Below are positions 34,417-47,702 of a stretch of DNA of 64,000 nt, piece by piece. The first letter of the stretch is position 1; each line of letters starts with the position of its first letter. Position numbers and translations under genes: made by a program. Source of the DNA: Lineolata rhizophorae (Eukaryota > Ascomycota > Dothideomycetes > Lineolatales > Lineolataceae); contig MU001670.1 in assembly GCA_010093515.1 (NCBI GenBank), positions 1,404,177 to 1,468,176 on the forward strand. Direction: 5' to 3'. Under the pieces are notes generated by a model. It ran no database searches, had not been told where the DNA came from, and saw only the letters and a program-made list of their open reading frames with translations.

Positions 34417-35368
34417 GATGGACGGAAGCGCGGCGCTGTTCCTTGGTTAGAGCAACGCGCTAGAGCCGCTTCGCCGGCGCGGAGTCGCACCGATTTAGGT
34501 TTGCTCAAGGGGCCTACCTTTGCCTGCCGCCGGCATCCACTGCCTCCATCGCAATCGTCCGTCGTCGCCGATGCCGAGGGGAAGGCCCGTCGCGGGCTCG
34601 CGGGCGTGTGGGTGCGGCGGAGTCGGGTCCGGGATCAGGTTATCGCGCGCTCGGCTGCGTTAGGCCGGCTCCTGTCGCAACCGCCGCGTTCAGTCGTGCT
34701 TGCCCGACGATGTCCTCGCTCCCGCGCGGTCCGAGGGCTGTCCGAGGCTCGGTTCCGGTCCGGCGCTGTGGTCTGGTCAGCGAGCGAAGGGAGGCGGGCG
34801 GGCGAGCCCGGGGACGCATGTGTCGGGCGTGCGAAGGTCGGGCGTGCGAAAGTATGCGACCGGCAGAGGGCGGGCGGCCGCGGGCGCGGCGACGGCAACG
34901 GCACGGGCGCTTCTTCTCGGACGGGCACTAACGTACCGCAAAGAGCAGGAGTTGGCAGCCACAATTGCACTATGGCCGCGGCGCCGGGAGGTGGAGGCCG
35001 CCGTGTAGGGCCGACGGAGTGTCACGGCGGAACGGGCGAGGGGCCCGCGAGGAGAGACCGCGGCAGCGCGAGCGAGACGTGAGCAACAATCCCACGGCCG
35101 AAAGCGCGAGGGGACGGGCGGGAGAGAGGCACGGGAGGGCGAGTGCCCGAGATGCGGCGGCAGAAAACGGGGGCCGTGGGAGAGGGCGTGGAGGGAAGAA
35201 AATGCTATTGAAGCGGTGGAGGGCAGGACGAGATGGCGGCGTTGCACATGATGGGGAGTGGCAGCGATGGTAGCGTCGAGGCGGCGCGGCTTGGGCGGCG
35301 TCGGCGGCAGTCAAGCAGAAGCAGCGGCGGCGACAGCACGGTGGATGCAGGCTTTCAAGGCTGGCATC

Positions 35369-35404
35369 GGGGAGGGGAGGGGAGGGGAGGGGGGAGGGAG
35401 GGGG
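35369..35404 (+). repeat. (GGGGA)n G-rich repeat
   Basis: Several GGGGA units ending in GGGGGAGGGAGGGGGG-like sequence. Four or more G runs with single-base spacers make a G-quadruplex possible on the plus strand. Confidence 0.85.
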
Positions 35405-37781
35405 GTTGGGTGACGGGGATGCAGCAGTAGGGGACGGGCGCGATAGACAAGATCGAGATGACGGGAACCGCAGGCCGGCCCACGGCGATTGCAGCAGGCG
35501 GGCCGACCGGGATCACCCCCTGGCCAGTCCACCTCAGCAGCGTGCTTGGGCGTGCGTGCGGCCAGGGTCTGGCGGCGATGGGGGGCAGCGCAGGACGCCG
35601 CCGCTCGACGTCGCTTACAGCAGCACGCGCAACGCCTCGACGGGCGGGCGTCGCGCGCGCGCCGCGGGGGAACGAGGAGAGAGTGTGAGAGGGAGAGAGG
35701 GAGGGGGTTGGTGCTGGTGCTGGTGTGGGCACATGCCTCTCGCCTGCCCGCGCAGCCGCCCGGCCCTATTTTTATTTTTGATTTTATTTTCTTTTTGTTT
35801 TGTTGCTCCCCCCGTTCTTGCTTCTTTGCTTCTTGGGCCTCTTGGGGGCGCACCGGCCGCCATCTGTTACATATTATCGCGAGCACCCGAAAGGCTGCTC
35901 GCATGGGCGGCGGCGTGCAGTCCACAGCAAACGGCAGCGCAGCGGCGGCCGCCGCCGCATTGCGGAGCGCATCCGCCCGGACTCGTATTCCCGATTGCAT
36001 CGGCGACCAGACTGGGGAAGAGAGCAGGAGGCCCGGCGGCGGCGCACGATGCTTCGCAGAGAACAAGACAGGACGAGTCGACCTGACGGCTCCAGCGCCG
36101 CGGCGGCGTCCCGCGGCAGGCTCCACCCCGGCCACGGGCGGCATGGTTTGCGATCCAGTGGCGGGCGTGCGCGCATGGGGGCAACAAATTGGCCAGCTTA
36201 ACGGCGGGCGCTATCGGCCAGGGTGCGCGAGCGGGCGCCCGTTCCAGGGCCGCGGAACGAGAGGCGAATCGAGATCGTCGCGCTGACACTCACCACTGCC
36301 GCGAGGGTCGGCTCCGAGCGCCGCCGCCTCCCTTCCCCCGCCGCCGCGAACAGCAACAGCCCCGATGCCAGCCAGCAGGTAGCGTGCGCGCCCCGGCCAA
36401 ACCCCCGGCCACCGGGCCCCCACCCCCTTCCCCCAGGGAATTATTATCAACCGGGCCTGCACCGGCCCGGCCCCGGCCCCGGCTGCTGGCGCGCGCCTGC
36501 TCTCCCTCTCCGGCTTCCCCTCTGCTTCCATCCCTTCCCCAATGCCCCGTCCGGGCGGCGTGCGCCGGCGCCCTGAATCATGGCGCCCCGCCCGGCCGCC
36601 CGTCCCCCGCCGCACCTGGCGCCATGCTGCGTCGTGGCCCGGCGCTGGATAAGTTAGCCTCGCTCCGTCGTCCGGCCTGGCGGCCACCGGCGGCCAGTGG
36701 CCGTTGGCAGCCCAGCGCCCGCCCCGTGCCAACGAGCGAAAACGCGCCCGTCCCCGTGCGCTCCGGCCTTTGCAAATCACGCCACTCCGGTGCCAGTGAC
36801 CGCCGCCCGCCGGGCCACCTGCGCGGCACGCCGCTCCCAATATATCGACGGTGGCACCGCGACCAGCGCGGGTCCGCTCCGCACCTCGCTAACTAGACGC
36901 AGCCGCCTGGACGCACCCCATGCCGTGCCGGAGCGCACACACGCTGCCGGCCGCCGCTGCCCCCCAGGTCCCCTACTCCACCCCCTTGCGCGGAGGAAAA
37001 ACATGCTCCAATATATCAAAAATTAATGCTCTCCCCTCCCCTCCCCTCCCTTCCGTCCACTACGTAGTGAGAAAGACTATGTATGTGTACATACCGCCTT
37101 GCTACCACTCTCTCCACCACAACCGCTGCCAGCTTCTTCCATGTTCCCCGCTCACCGACACGTGTGCCTGTGCGACACCATCTCCGCTAGCCTTAACCCA
37201 AAAGCACGAACCTAAGAGGCAGGCCGCAGGCCGCCGGCCTGGGAGAGGGCCTGGACGCTCGAGGCGCTGCCAGCTGCGACCAGCCGCTGTCAAAGTGTCA
37301 TCGTGCCCGGCCGCCTGCTCTTGTCGCTTTCGGAGCCGAATCGACGCTAAAATCTCTCTGGAGCGGCACGGCTAGGAGTCCCCCCCCCCCGGTAGGCACA
37401 TCTCAGCCTTGGTCCCAGGAACAAGATTCGGCGGAGACGGGCGGCATGCACAGCACCACGCAGAATCTGGCCACATCTGGTGCCCACATGAGATCCTGAT
37501 CAGGCCCTTACCTCGTTCCGGTCATCGTGTCGTGGACCGCCAACCGCCGCTTCCAAGCCCGTCAGCGTCGTTCTGGGCGTAGTCGACTTATCTCATCGTG
37601 CAGCTAGACTTGTCCCCCTTCCCGCCCCTCCTTTGCTTCTCCCGCGCCGTACTGCTAGCTCCTGCCTGTCTCTGATGTTCTCCCAACTGCCGGCTGGCCC
37701 TGGCCGAAGCGCAAGCCCCGGGACAGAAAATAGGGGGAGGTGCCGTGCACGATGCGTGCGTGGGACGCCGTGGGATGGGAT

Positions 37782-37799
37782 GGCTGGCTGGCTGGCTAG
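37782..37799 (+). repeat. (GGCT)n short tandem repeat
   Basis: Four consecutive GGCT units followed by AGCT. Confidence 0.85.
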
Positions 37800-39391
37800 C
37801 TGACTCGGCTCGCCGTGCTCCCATGGACGCCGTTGAGCCAATGGGCCCCGGTTAGGTTTGCGAATGTCCGTCTCTCCTCAAAATGGCTGTCGGTATGACG
37901 AACATGTTGCGGCACGGCATCATCGGCAAGGTTGAAGTGGGCCCCTCGGAGGGGGACCCCTGTGTGGCTGGTCGCTCTCCACGCGAAACCCACCCGCGTC
38001 GCCCCGCCGCCCACCCGCGGCCTCGAGTACCATGGATCCGTGCGAGGCTTAACGGCGAACAGACCAGAAGCCCTCAAGACACGCGAACCTGCCCCCCGTA
38101 CCGAGCCTGTGCAACATTACCCCGGCGGCAGCCAGCCGACATGCGTGCACCGTTCGTCCTCATCAAACCCATCTCAGCTGCTTTAGCAGGTGGTTTCGCA
38201 CGGCAGGCTGTCGTCTACCCGTCCGTGTTTGTGTTTATATGCTTGTGCGAATGCGCGCGCGCGCGACTTGCTCGTCGTGGGATGCTCTCTGCAGGCACGT
38301 GCCTCCGTGGCTGAGAGTCACGCCTTCTGACCTTTTCTCAGCCCGCCCACTGCGTGCCGGATGAGTCGATCCACGAGATTTGCTGGCCATCGCGCAAAAC
38401 CCAATCTCAGCCAGGCCGCGGACGCACGCGTCCGCGGCCGATTAGGCTGTGCCGTGGCTGCTGGTCTGTCACTCCATCTGCCTGTGCCGTCCGCGTTCTG
38501 ACCTCTGACCACGACAAGCCGCGCCGCGAAACCTCGCGGAATCGGGCGGGCGCCTGTGAGTCCTGAATTAAACTTTTCTCCCGGGAGCCCGCGGCCAGGT
38601 GGGCGCTCGCCTATGGGGGAGTGTGGATTGAGTTTTAGGGCCGATCAAGACGGAGAGTGGTCGGGAGGCCAGATCTCAACGGGTGCCACTGGGCGCCCGG
38701 CGTGGGCGGGCGCCCTTGGCGCGGTTATGGCGCAATGCAAAAGTCGTACTGATTGGTGGCCGGGGCACACGAGCCCCGGCCAATCCCGGCGATTTCGATC
38801 GTTTCCACGCCGCTTCCACCGATCTTTGTCGCCCTTCACGACATTTCGGCCTTACCCAACCAGGGATGCACCCCGGCCTCTTCGCCCGTCGAGCGGGGGC
38901 GCGTTGGGCACCAACCGTTGACGTGTGTACCTATTGCCTACGAGCTCCATAATAACGCCCCTACGATAGGCGTGCGCTTGTAATGTAGCCGACCACGTCC
39001 CCGCTCGTAACCGTCCGGGTGGCACAGAAGGATGCCGTGCCAGTGTTCCGTCGCGAACCGGCCACCAAGAGATCAAGACAAATCTTGCCTCGAGTGTCGC
39101 ATGGAGCCCTATCTCGCGCGGTCCCCCCAATTATTCCCTGCAGACGCTCGCGCTGCCTCCGCTCAAATCTTAGGGCCCTTGATCTAGGTCTTTTCCGGAC
39201 CGGATCTCGCAATGACCGGCAGGCAAAGACCCTGAAATCGAGTCGGGGCTGCTCGGACCCCACGTCTGAGACATCACGAGAAGCACGAGAAATCGGCCAA
39301 TCTAGGGTGATACATACGTGCTTCGGCCTGTTCGGACACGGGCGCATCTTAATTCAACGTGCTAATGGCCGTCAGCCATCAAGGCTGCAGC

Positions 39392-39412
39392 CTTGCTTGC
39401 TTGCTTGCTTGC
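39392..39412 (+). repeat. (CTTG)5 microsatellite
   Basis: Five CTTG units then CTCG. Confidence 0.9.
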
Positions 39413-40907
39413 TCGGGCCCCGGCCCAGACGGCAAACGCAACGTGTGTGCGAGTATGTAGGTACCCATACCGCAATCCCGAGCAGTCCTTTAAGCGGGGA
39501 CCTCCATTTTTGGTGGTCTGTTTTCCGCGATCCTATGCAGCCTTCTTCCGTGTCACAAAACCCCGGCCTCGTAGCCACGGAACACAACCCATCCGCAGAC
39601 GCCTCCTCTCACTGCTGTGCCCCCCCTACAGGCGATTTTCTCTCGTTTAGAAAGATCTGACGTTCTCGAAATCCTTTCAGCTAATACGCGCACGCAAGGC
39701 GGCTATGTGGTATTTTGTGGTGCGTCCGGTCCCAAGGGTCCGGACCACGGCTTCTCGGTTCCTAGTGTCGGCATTCGTCGTCCGTTCGGGAAATAGTGCC
39801 CGCTACAAACGGCTAACGGAAGCGTCTGTTGATCCCCGCGTCCACCGAGCCGGATGCAGTTGTCCAGGCCTCCAGAACCAAGTGATCGGCGTCAGGACGG
39901 TTTCCCGTTAGGCCAAGAAGCCAGCAACCTGTTACCTCAGATGCGTGGCCCACTTATTATTAGCGCTGCATGAATTCAAGCCCGCGACCCCTGGTCTACC
40001 CCCGAATTCTAACGGGACGTGATTCGTGAAGCGTTTGCAAAAGGAAAGACCAACGCTTTTTCGGGTCGAACGGTTCCACTTGCTCTTCCGTGGCTCCGGC
40101 CCTCTTCTCTTTCGAGTGAATTAGGCTGCACGCGATCGTCGAAGCAAATGGAGATCACCAGCCAGAAAGGCTACATGCATAAAGAAAGAATTACATGAGA
40201 TTAAGACGACCACAAGCGGGAAATTGATCCAAGAAACATGTCATCTTTTTTATTGCCGTCATAAAGGCAGGGGTGTTCTTTTCAAATGGCGGCGGCACGG
40301 CGCATGCTGGATCGGGCGCCTTGTGTACTCCGAGGTATAATTGGGGGATCTGTAGGCCACCAGCAACGCCGCGGAACACAATCGTGTGGCTCGCCCTTTC
40401 TTCCCCTTCGATCCCGTCTTTGGCAAAGTCCCGTGCTCCCCGATCGCCAAGCGACAGGGGACCACCCTTGTCGGGAGGAAATCTGGCGCAGTGTAAATCG
40501 TACGAGAGGCGCTCCTGCGGCGTCGCCTAAAGCGGTCGAAGGGTTTCTCGCGAAGAAGGCACGTTTTCAAGCCGGCCCTTTTTTTTTCGGCGCTCCCCGG
40601 TCTGCTCGCCACATGCTGGTTGCGCGTCCTCACCGTCCCCTCTCGTCCGATGTTCTAGCCTTGCGCGGAAGTGGGATGGAAGGAGAGGGGGTTTCCTTGG
40701 TCGAATGCCTAAAGGCGAGGGAAAAGGAAGGGGAAAAAAAATGAGGCGCGAAGCTGGGTCGATGCCGTGATGGCTGACGGGATGGGATGGGGCCACGGGG
40801 ACGGAGCACACAGGAAACCCAACCCTTTTTCGGTGCAGCTTATGAAAAACCTCAGCTACATGTGGTGGAGCGCAGGACTAGCTTTAGGGCGTGTGTGTGC
40901 GCCGGCG

Positions 40908-40944
40908 ATGGCGGCGGCGGTGGTGGTGGTGGTGGTGGTGGTGG
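40908..40944 (+). repeat. (GGC)n(GGT)n trinucleotide repeat
   Basis: GGC units running into eight or so GGT units. It lies outside any supported gene. Confidence 0.9.
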
Positions 40945-43900
40945 ATCGCCTACGGAGTGCCTCCATTCCTTTCGGACAGCCAGCCCCTCTATAATTTGCA
41001 ACGCCAAAAAGGCCAAAAGAAAGGGAAGGGACGTAGGAGATCCAATGCAATGGCCGACACATCCCTGCCGCCTCGTGGCTCTATCGCTGCGTGATTCTCG
41101 GCTGGCAACGCGCAGGGCGTGCAACTTGCCTCTTGATAGGCCCCTTTTTAAGATTCCATCGCGAAACAGACTAGCTTTTCGCTGGCTTGCGCTTTCCAGG
41201 CACTCGAGTCGCGATGGTGGCTGAATGTGAGAGGGATATCGGAGATTGACTTTATCCTCCGTACAATATCGAGATTTAAGGATGGTATTTCGCTGCATGC
41301 GTCCAAATGCGGTGCGGACAATTTTGGACGAGTCGCTTCTGGTTAGTGAACACTGATTAAAGCCAAGTTAGGAAGAGCGTCAGCTTTCCTTTTGATTCCG
41401 AGGATCAGCTCCTGCAGTTCAACCGCAGCTGAAAACTGTAAGTTCCTCTTTGGAGTCACTTCTTCCAGAGTGACGTGCAATTGGCTTGACTGTCATGTCC
41501 CTCGACGCCATGTTTCACTTGTAAGGAAGTTTATCACTGAACCATTGGTGGGCCATCGTTTCCTTCAGTTTAGTGGATGCGCTCGTGCATTCTATGGCTG
41601 CGCAGGCAGCCGCAAGTTCACTTCAGGTTCACACAGTGGTTGATTCGTCATGGAAACCATGAGGAAGACAGCCAATTTCCAACCTGTTCTTTCCCTCTCC
41701 GCCCGTTACTCACGCTGAATTCAACCTTTCTTACGAATGATGGTCGCCTGAGAAAATGCCATAAATATCGAATCAAAAGAGAGCAGATCAATGCGGAATG
41801 AGTACATGAATGGTTACTTTTTTCGTTTGGTGTCTGCTTTTGGAACATCTGGTTCCCTCGACTCTCTGGAACGACCGGCCGTTATCGAGGCAGAGACATC
41901 GCAAAGGTGCATCCTGCAGAGACAAACCATGTTGTTCGCAAACTCGCCCCAGGCAGTTTGGCTCGCCCGGTGGCCCGAAGCCGGACTCGCTGCATGGTCG
42001 CACAAGCCTTAATATGAACGCTGCACGATAACCGTCGCGAAACGATTATAAACTTCACATCTCGACCTCGGGCTGATGGGTTGAACCAGCGATGGCGGAG
42101 ACCCCACTGAAACAAGTCACCCACCATTAAGCGACTGGACTGCATGGAGCCTAACAGCAATGATACGCACTAGGGTTAACCCGACCTGGACCTTGCAGAT
42201 GAGATCTGAGACGAAGGTCTGGAAGGGTTGACGTTTCATGACGGCCAGAAGTGGACGTTGCTTCATATCCACGTGTGAAATTAGCGGCCTCCCAGTTCCT
42301 GCTTATCATAAGCAGCACGTCTGTGCCCGCTCTCTCCGTCTACATGCGAAGTCGAACGTCAGATGGGATTATGTGCAGACACCGCTGCATGGAGTTCGCT
42401 TCAATCCACTTTGCCAAGGGTGTCAAGACCCGGAGGGCCGGCTCCCCTATTTAACCTTAAAGAGCCTGGCACCTATCTCTCGTCCTCCGTGGGCCATTCA
42501 CCGACAGCCAAGGATCCAAGCCGGCAAAGTGAACGCACGTACGTAGTACGCCTTCGAGACCAACTCGCGTTGTTCGAGCGCTGCCGGTCAGGGCTGTGGA
42601 CAGATAACAGGAATGAGATACGCATATTCTACAGCGATTGGCCAAGTCTCCGACGGAGACTCGTGGTCGGACTACCTACCGAAACATCATCACTTACCGC
42701 TGGCCAAGGGTACCTAGGCCATGTCGAATCCTAGAACCTACCGTTCGGCGAACGCAGTGAAGTGCCATGGCACTGCACCAGAATGCAGAACACAACATTT
42801 GCACCAACGGCATCTATGGACGGTGGAGGCTCGACTCGGAGGGTTGTACCTCCCCCCGCATCGACGAGACAAAGGACTGAGGACCTAGCGGTCTTCTCTA
42901 CGATGTGTCTCAGACACGTGGCGGATGTAGGTTTCGCCCAGATGACACAAGTCATCCGAACTGACTTCACGAGGACGGAAGCGAACATCACCCGGGGGAC
43001 ACTGCACTCGGACGGGCGAGAGCGGGCTGTGCGCAGGCGCATTCGAGCCTGTTCCAGAAGCATGGATCGGACAGATCGGACACGCAGCGATCGATCCAAT
43101 CCAGGAGGCCCCATGGTTGCGGTTACCCAGGCTGTTCCATGGCCTCCGCTTCCTCTCTGAGACAGGTGCGTCGAGGCTGTGACACCGGTACACAAGCGGT
43201 GCTCTTTCCCAGTGCCCACCACGGTTCTCTGGAAGCCAAGGCGGGGTAACGATAGCGGTGCCGCGCAATGCAGCGCGCAATCCGTCAAAGAAGCGGATCT
43301 GTCCGTAGGCGAGCGGGATATCACGACGGCTACGCCCAGAGGCTAAGAACTGGCCCCTTTGGTGAAGGCGAGCTGGATGTCGAGTACTGCTGGCTTAGCA
43401 GGCGCCTGCCCAGTCCCGCGAGCGACAGCAGGGACGCCCCAGGGCACTTGAAAGCAGAAGCCTGGACAATCCGGGTTCGGGACGGGATACCTGCCGGGAC
43501 TGGGAAGAGGTCGGCTGTTGGAAAGTGCAAGACCGGAGTCTGGCAGGCGCGGGGCTTCTCGAGAACCGGGATCGTGCCCGCGAGGGAAAGAGGCAGTGCC
43601 TAGGTAGGAGGGAGGTGCGGCCCTCGGGAGACCGCCCAACAGACGGGATGAGAGAGCGAGAGAGTGAAGGGAACGCGCTTCACCGTCGACGTGGTTGTTG
43701 TACCGATCCGAGCAGCCGTAGAAGACCTATAAATTCGCATGTTCTCCGCCTCGTTCGCTCGCTGCGTGGCTGATCGCGCCAAGGGCCGATCCCCCGGACG
43801 GTCGCTCCCGTGCGTGCGCCAAGGCCGAGCGCGTCGCGGCCGCGGAGCCGGCGTGCGCTGATTGGGCCGCGCACGCCAAGGTGCCGCACGCTGCGCTCCG

Positions 43901-44468
43901 GCCGCCGCAAGGGGGCGTCGGGTCAGGCCGGCCGAGTCGCTGCTCTTGCCCACGCCCGCCGCCCGCGCACCTTGCCTTTCCCTCCTCCCTCCGCCGCCCT
44001 CGCATCCGCTGGCGTGGCGTGATATCCTGCCCGGCCATCGTATGACCGTCTCTTCCTCCCCTTCGCTCGCACGCCCGCCGCACAACCCATGCGCTGTCGC
44101 CCAGCGCAATTGATTCCTGCCTAGTCACTGCGTATTCGGCCTATTGTGTGCTGCCCTGTGCCGCCTGGGCCCCCGGCGCGAGCGCTTCCCACGATCCCGT
44201 TTGGCGGTAGAAGTCCGACCTGCGCCTGCTGACCGACCCGGCCCCGACCCCAGGTCGCAGTCGCCATCAGATCGAGCCCCGTCAGAATATCGATGTAGTG
44301 CCCCCAGCCGGCCTCTGACTCCTTCATCTTTACCACTGGTAAGAATCCCGACGTCTCCAAATCCGCCATTTTGGGCCCCTTTTGCGCCGTCGCGTTCCTC
44401 GCTCCCGCCTTGTGCGCGGCCTCGTTCTGCCCCCCCCCCTTACGTCTCCCCTCTTCGCTTTGCCTATC

Positions 44469-47400
44469 ATGGCTGAAGGCTCCATGGCAGAGTCGCAAGG
44501 CGACGAAGCCTTGGACCTCGAGCGGGTCGCCGTACGTGCCAGTTCGCTTCATGCCGCCGTCGCGAGAACTTGCCCGGATGTCCGCGGCAGAGCCGCATTG
44601 TGCTAACGTGCCCGTTGCGTCGATCAGGTCGGCCCCTACTGCGTCTTCGATAACTATCGACCCCCTCCGCCTTCTCCGCCGCCGTTTGCGACCGGCCTTG
44701 CCCGATCTCGAGCTGCTCCATCGCGAACCGCGGCGAAGATGAACGATCCGTTGATGCCGAACGAGTTTGGGTTCGGCGGCTTTCGGCCGCCGTGGGTCGC
44801 GTCGTGCGAAGATGATGTTGCAGTGTCTAGCGCGTCCCAAGATCCGTTGACGTCGGATTCGGGTTGGGAGGAGTGGATGGGGTGGGACCCGAACGCGTCG
44901 CAAGACCCTAAACTTAACGTCCAAGGCCCCCTTTGCTTGCTAAAGGCGAATCAACGACCCAACGGATATAATCCGCCGCAATCTTCCTCGCAGGGCGAGC
45001 CCGCCATTGGTAGCACCGCTAACTCGATGCCTGCAAAGCTCGAGGGCGTGCCGTTCACATTTGGCGGGAACATCCCCAACCCCACTGCGTTCCAATTCGA
45101 ACAACCTCTGGGATCTCCCCAAGGCTCCGATCCACCATCGAGCGGAACACTCTTCAATGAACCCACGATGTGGAATTCGACCCAACCGATTCCGAGTGGG
45201 GAACAGTTCTCCCCGCTGGCCTTCGGACAGCAGCAAACATCTGGTCTTGATTCGGCCTCGCAATCCACGCCAAGTCTTCAGCACAGCCCGAATTCGGCCA
45301 TCAACATGAACTCGAACTCACCCGATCACTCATCGCCAGAGCCAGTAATTCATAGTGCCTGCAAGAAACGGAAGCCGTCCTCCGATGAGGAGACGATCGA
45401 CTTTAAGTCGGACAAGCAACCTGTCAAGAAGACTGCGCACAACATGATCGAAAAGCGATATCGTACAAATCTCAACGACAAGATTTCAGCGCTTCGGGAT
45501 AGCGTCCCAAGTTTACGCATCATGACCCGGAACTCCAATGGCGACGAGGACGACCCCGAAGATTTGGAGGGTCTGACTCCAGCCCACAAACTGAACAAAG
45601 CTACGGTGCTCTCGAAGGCAACTGAGTACATCCGCCATTTGGAGAAACGGGTTAAGCGTCAACAAGATGAGCTTTCTGCGATGAAAAGCAGGCTTGAACA
45701 CTTCGAAAAGCTTGCCATGACCAATCCCATGGCGATCCCGGGGGCTGTCAATGGACACGAAGGGATGAGGTTCTCGGACGATGCGTTCGGAAGTCCCGCT
45801 GCTGGTGTGCCGGTCTCTCAAAGCCCTGCGCAAGGCATGATTCCGGTTCCACAGAGCGTCAGCAACATGCACCGAAACTCGCAGCCGTTGCCAAATTATG
45901 CCGAACAGCAAGGGTATCCAATGTTCCAAAACCAGAGACAGCCACCGATGGCGGGCCAGCCCCATATGATGGCTGGTCAAAGGGGTCCGAATATCATGAA
46001 CAAGTTCATGGTCGGCTCCCTCGCAGGAATCATGTTGCTGGAAGGGATGCGGGAGCGCGAAGAGTCAGCGGAAGATTCAAGTGGCCGAGGGCTTTTCGCT
46101 GTCCCCACCAGTCTGCTCGGACGAGGTTTCGCTGGCTCTCTTTACAGCTTTTCGAACAAACCCATGGTACAAGCAACGTTACCTCTGCTTAAGATGTGCC
46201 TCCTTCTGGGTGCCTTTGTCTATCTCGTTTTCCCCATACTTAGCTCTAGCTTTGGGGCTTCGGGGAAAAAGAAAGCGGTGCCTACGATCCGACTCACCCC
46301 GGCACCGTCCTTGGCTTCGCCCGTTGAAGTACGACGAAAGGCATGGCTCACGGCGATCCAGACTATTTGGGTGCCTCAGCACAGCTTTCTCCTGGAAGCC
46401 GCTGCGTTGAGCTTAAAAACGTTGAAGCTCAGCACCCGCAAACTGATCGGCTGGAACGGTTACGCTCTTCTCACCGGAATCACGAAAGAGCAGGAAACTG
46501 CGAGAGTCAAGGCATGGGAGATTGCGCTAGATGCCCAACTGATGGGAGGAGATGCAGAGATCAGTATGAGCAGACTGGTTCTCACTCTCATGGCCTCTGG
46601 AACGCTTCCGGATACACCTGCCAGGCTGATGCTGAAAGCCTTGCATATCCGCGTCCTCTTCTGGGAGGTTGCAAAGGCTGGGTATGGCACGTGGTATATG
46701 TTTGACGCGCTTAGTGGCAAGCTTGCGAGGAGTTATTGGAATGCAGCCAGGAGCGAGTACAAGATGGCCAACAGCCGATCTAAGAGCTCGTCTCAAGGGG
46801 AGGCGTTGTCCGAACATCTTGCTGCATTACTTGAGTTGGAGGCGGACGAGGTTCTTCTCGACAACATCATTCTGAGGGCATACAACGTAGCCTGGAATAA
46901 GCCCACAAGCACCAATACCGATGCAGACGAAACGATGGATGGCGTCGTGGAAGACTTCGCCATTTCTTCGCCGCTCGATGCTCTTGCTTCTTGGTGGTCA
47001 ACGGCTATCCTCAACCAGACGTTAAAATCTCACGTTTGGAGCAAGAACAAGTCTGCTTCCCAAGAAGTCATGGACAATATCAAGCTGGCTCTTCGCACTG
47101 CTCCGCCTGCATCACATGCTCAGGTGCGGGCACTCGTTGCACGTGCGGTTCTGAACGACGCGAAACGCGACTCCTGCATCAACGCAGCGCTCAAGGCTCT
47201 TCCTTCACAGCCTCTGTCGTTCGAGAAGGGCGCTTTGGACGTACGACGGGCCCTTCTCATGAACGCGATTGGCGAAGAGCCCATATCCTCAGATATTAGG
47301 CTCGCGCTCTCACTTTCAAAATGCTTGTCTGTCGCTTCTCACTCGAACCAGGACGTTCGTCGCCAGGCTTGCGACGTCGTCAACGCCGTTCCGATCTCTC

Positions 47401-47702
47401 AAGAAAACATGAGCCTGCTCAGCTTTGTGGCCGCCTTCGGCGTCCTCAATCGCTTCTCGGCAGACGAGTATCTCCTTGATAACTCGAAGCAAGGGCTCGA
47501 GCGTATCGCGTGGAACGTCCGAGTCTGGGTTGGTAGGGATTGCGGATGCCAGACGGGCATGTCGAAGAAGATGAAGACGATGGTGGTTGATACCTGCGTC
47601 CGTTCGAGCGCGATGCTCGTTGGGATGAAGGAGGATGCCGATCTCGACGAAGAGAGCGATGCCGGATATGCGAGCCAGTCGTCCGCTGACGCCGACCACT
47701 AG
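44469..47702 (+). CDS. srbA: SREBP-type membrane-bound bHLH transcription factor (SrbA-like)
   Basis: Sterol regulatory element-binding protein: held in the ER membrane and released by proteolysis under low sterol or oxygen to activate ergosterol and hypoxia genes. Two exons: 44469-44531 and 44628-47702, with intron 44532-44627 (GTACGT, branch GCTAAC, GATCAG), about 1045 residues. The join reads DLERVAVGPYCVFDNYRPP. A Ser/Pro/Gln-rich activation region leads to the bHLH at about residues 285-385, with the SREBP-specific tyrosine in MIEKRYRTNLNDKISALR and a leucine zipper (LSKATEYIRHLEKRVKRQQDEL). Two hydrophobic segments, VGSLAGIMLL near 480 and LPLLKMCLLLGAFVYLVFPI near 536, form the expected hairpin. 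The C-terminal 450 residues match the fungal SREBP regulatory region. An alternative start at the internal ATG 44739 would drop the first 58 residues. Confidence 0.94.

Larger units (their letters stand above)
34417..44468. promoter_or_regulatory. 10-kb gene-free divergent region nsdD / SREBP
   Basis: Between the start codons of two divergent regulators. Mostly GC-rich, so it has many long chance frames on both strands; none shows family likeness, a sensible start or splice continuity. Contents noted: a G-rich repeat at 35369-35404, a GCTG-type repeat at 37782-37799, a CTTG repeat at 39392-39412, a GGC/GGT repeat at 40908-40944, a more balanced AT/GC stretch at 39.6-43.5 kb, and GC-rich promoter-like DNA directly before the SREBP gene. 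Long 5' leaders or noncoding transcripts are likely but cannot be proved here. Confidence 0.6.

Noticed and set aside
35311-36896. Several frames of 200-280 codons on both strands
   Set aside because: All lie in very GC-rich DNA where stops are rare; the composition is Arg/Pro/Ala-heavy and mirrored on the opposite strand.
42040-42090. B-box-like GGTTCAACC on the minus strand
   Set aside because: The T stem does not pair and no acceptor stem or A box is in place.
42731-43324. 197-codon minus-strand frame
   Set aside because: No family likeness, overlapped by equally long frames on the other strand.
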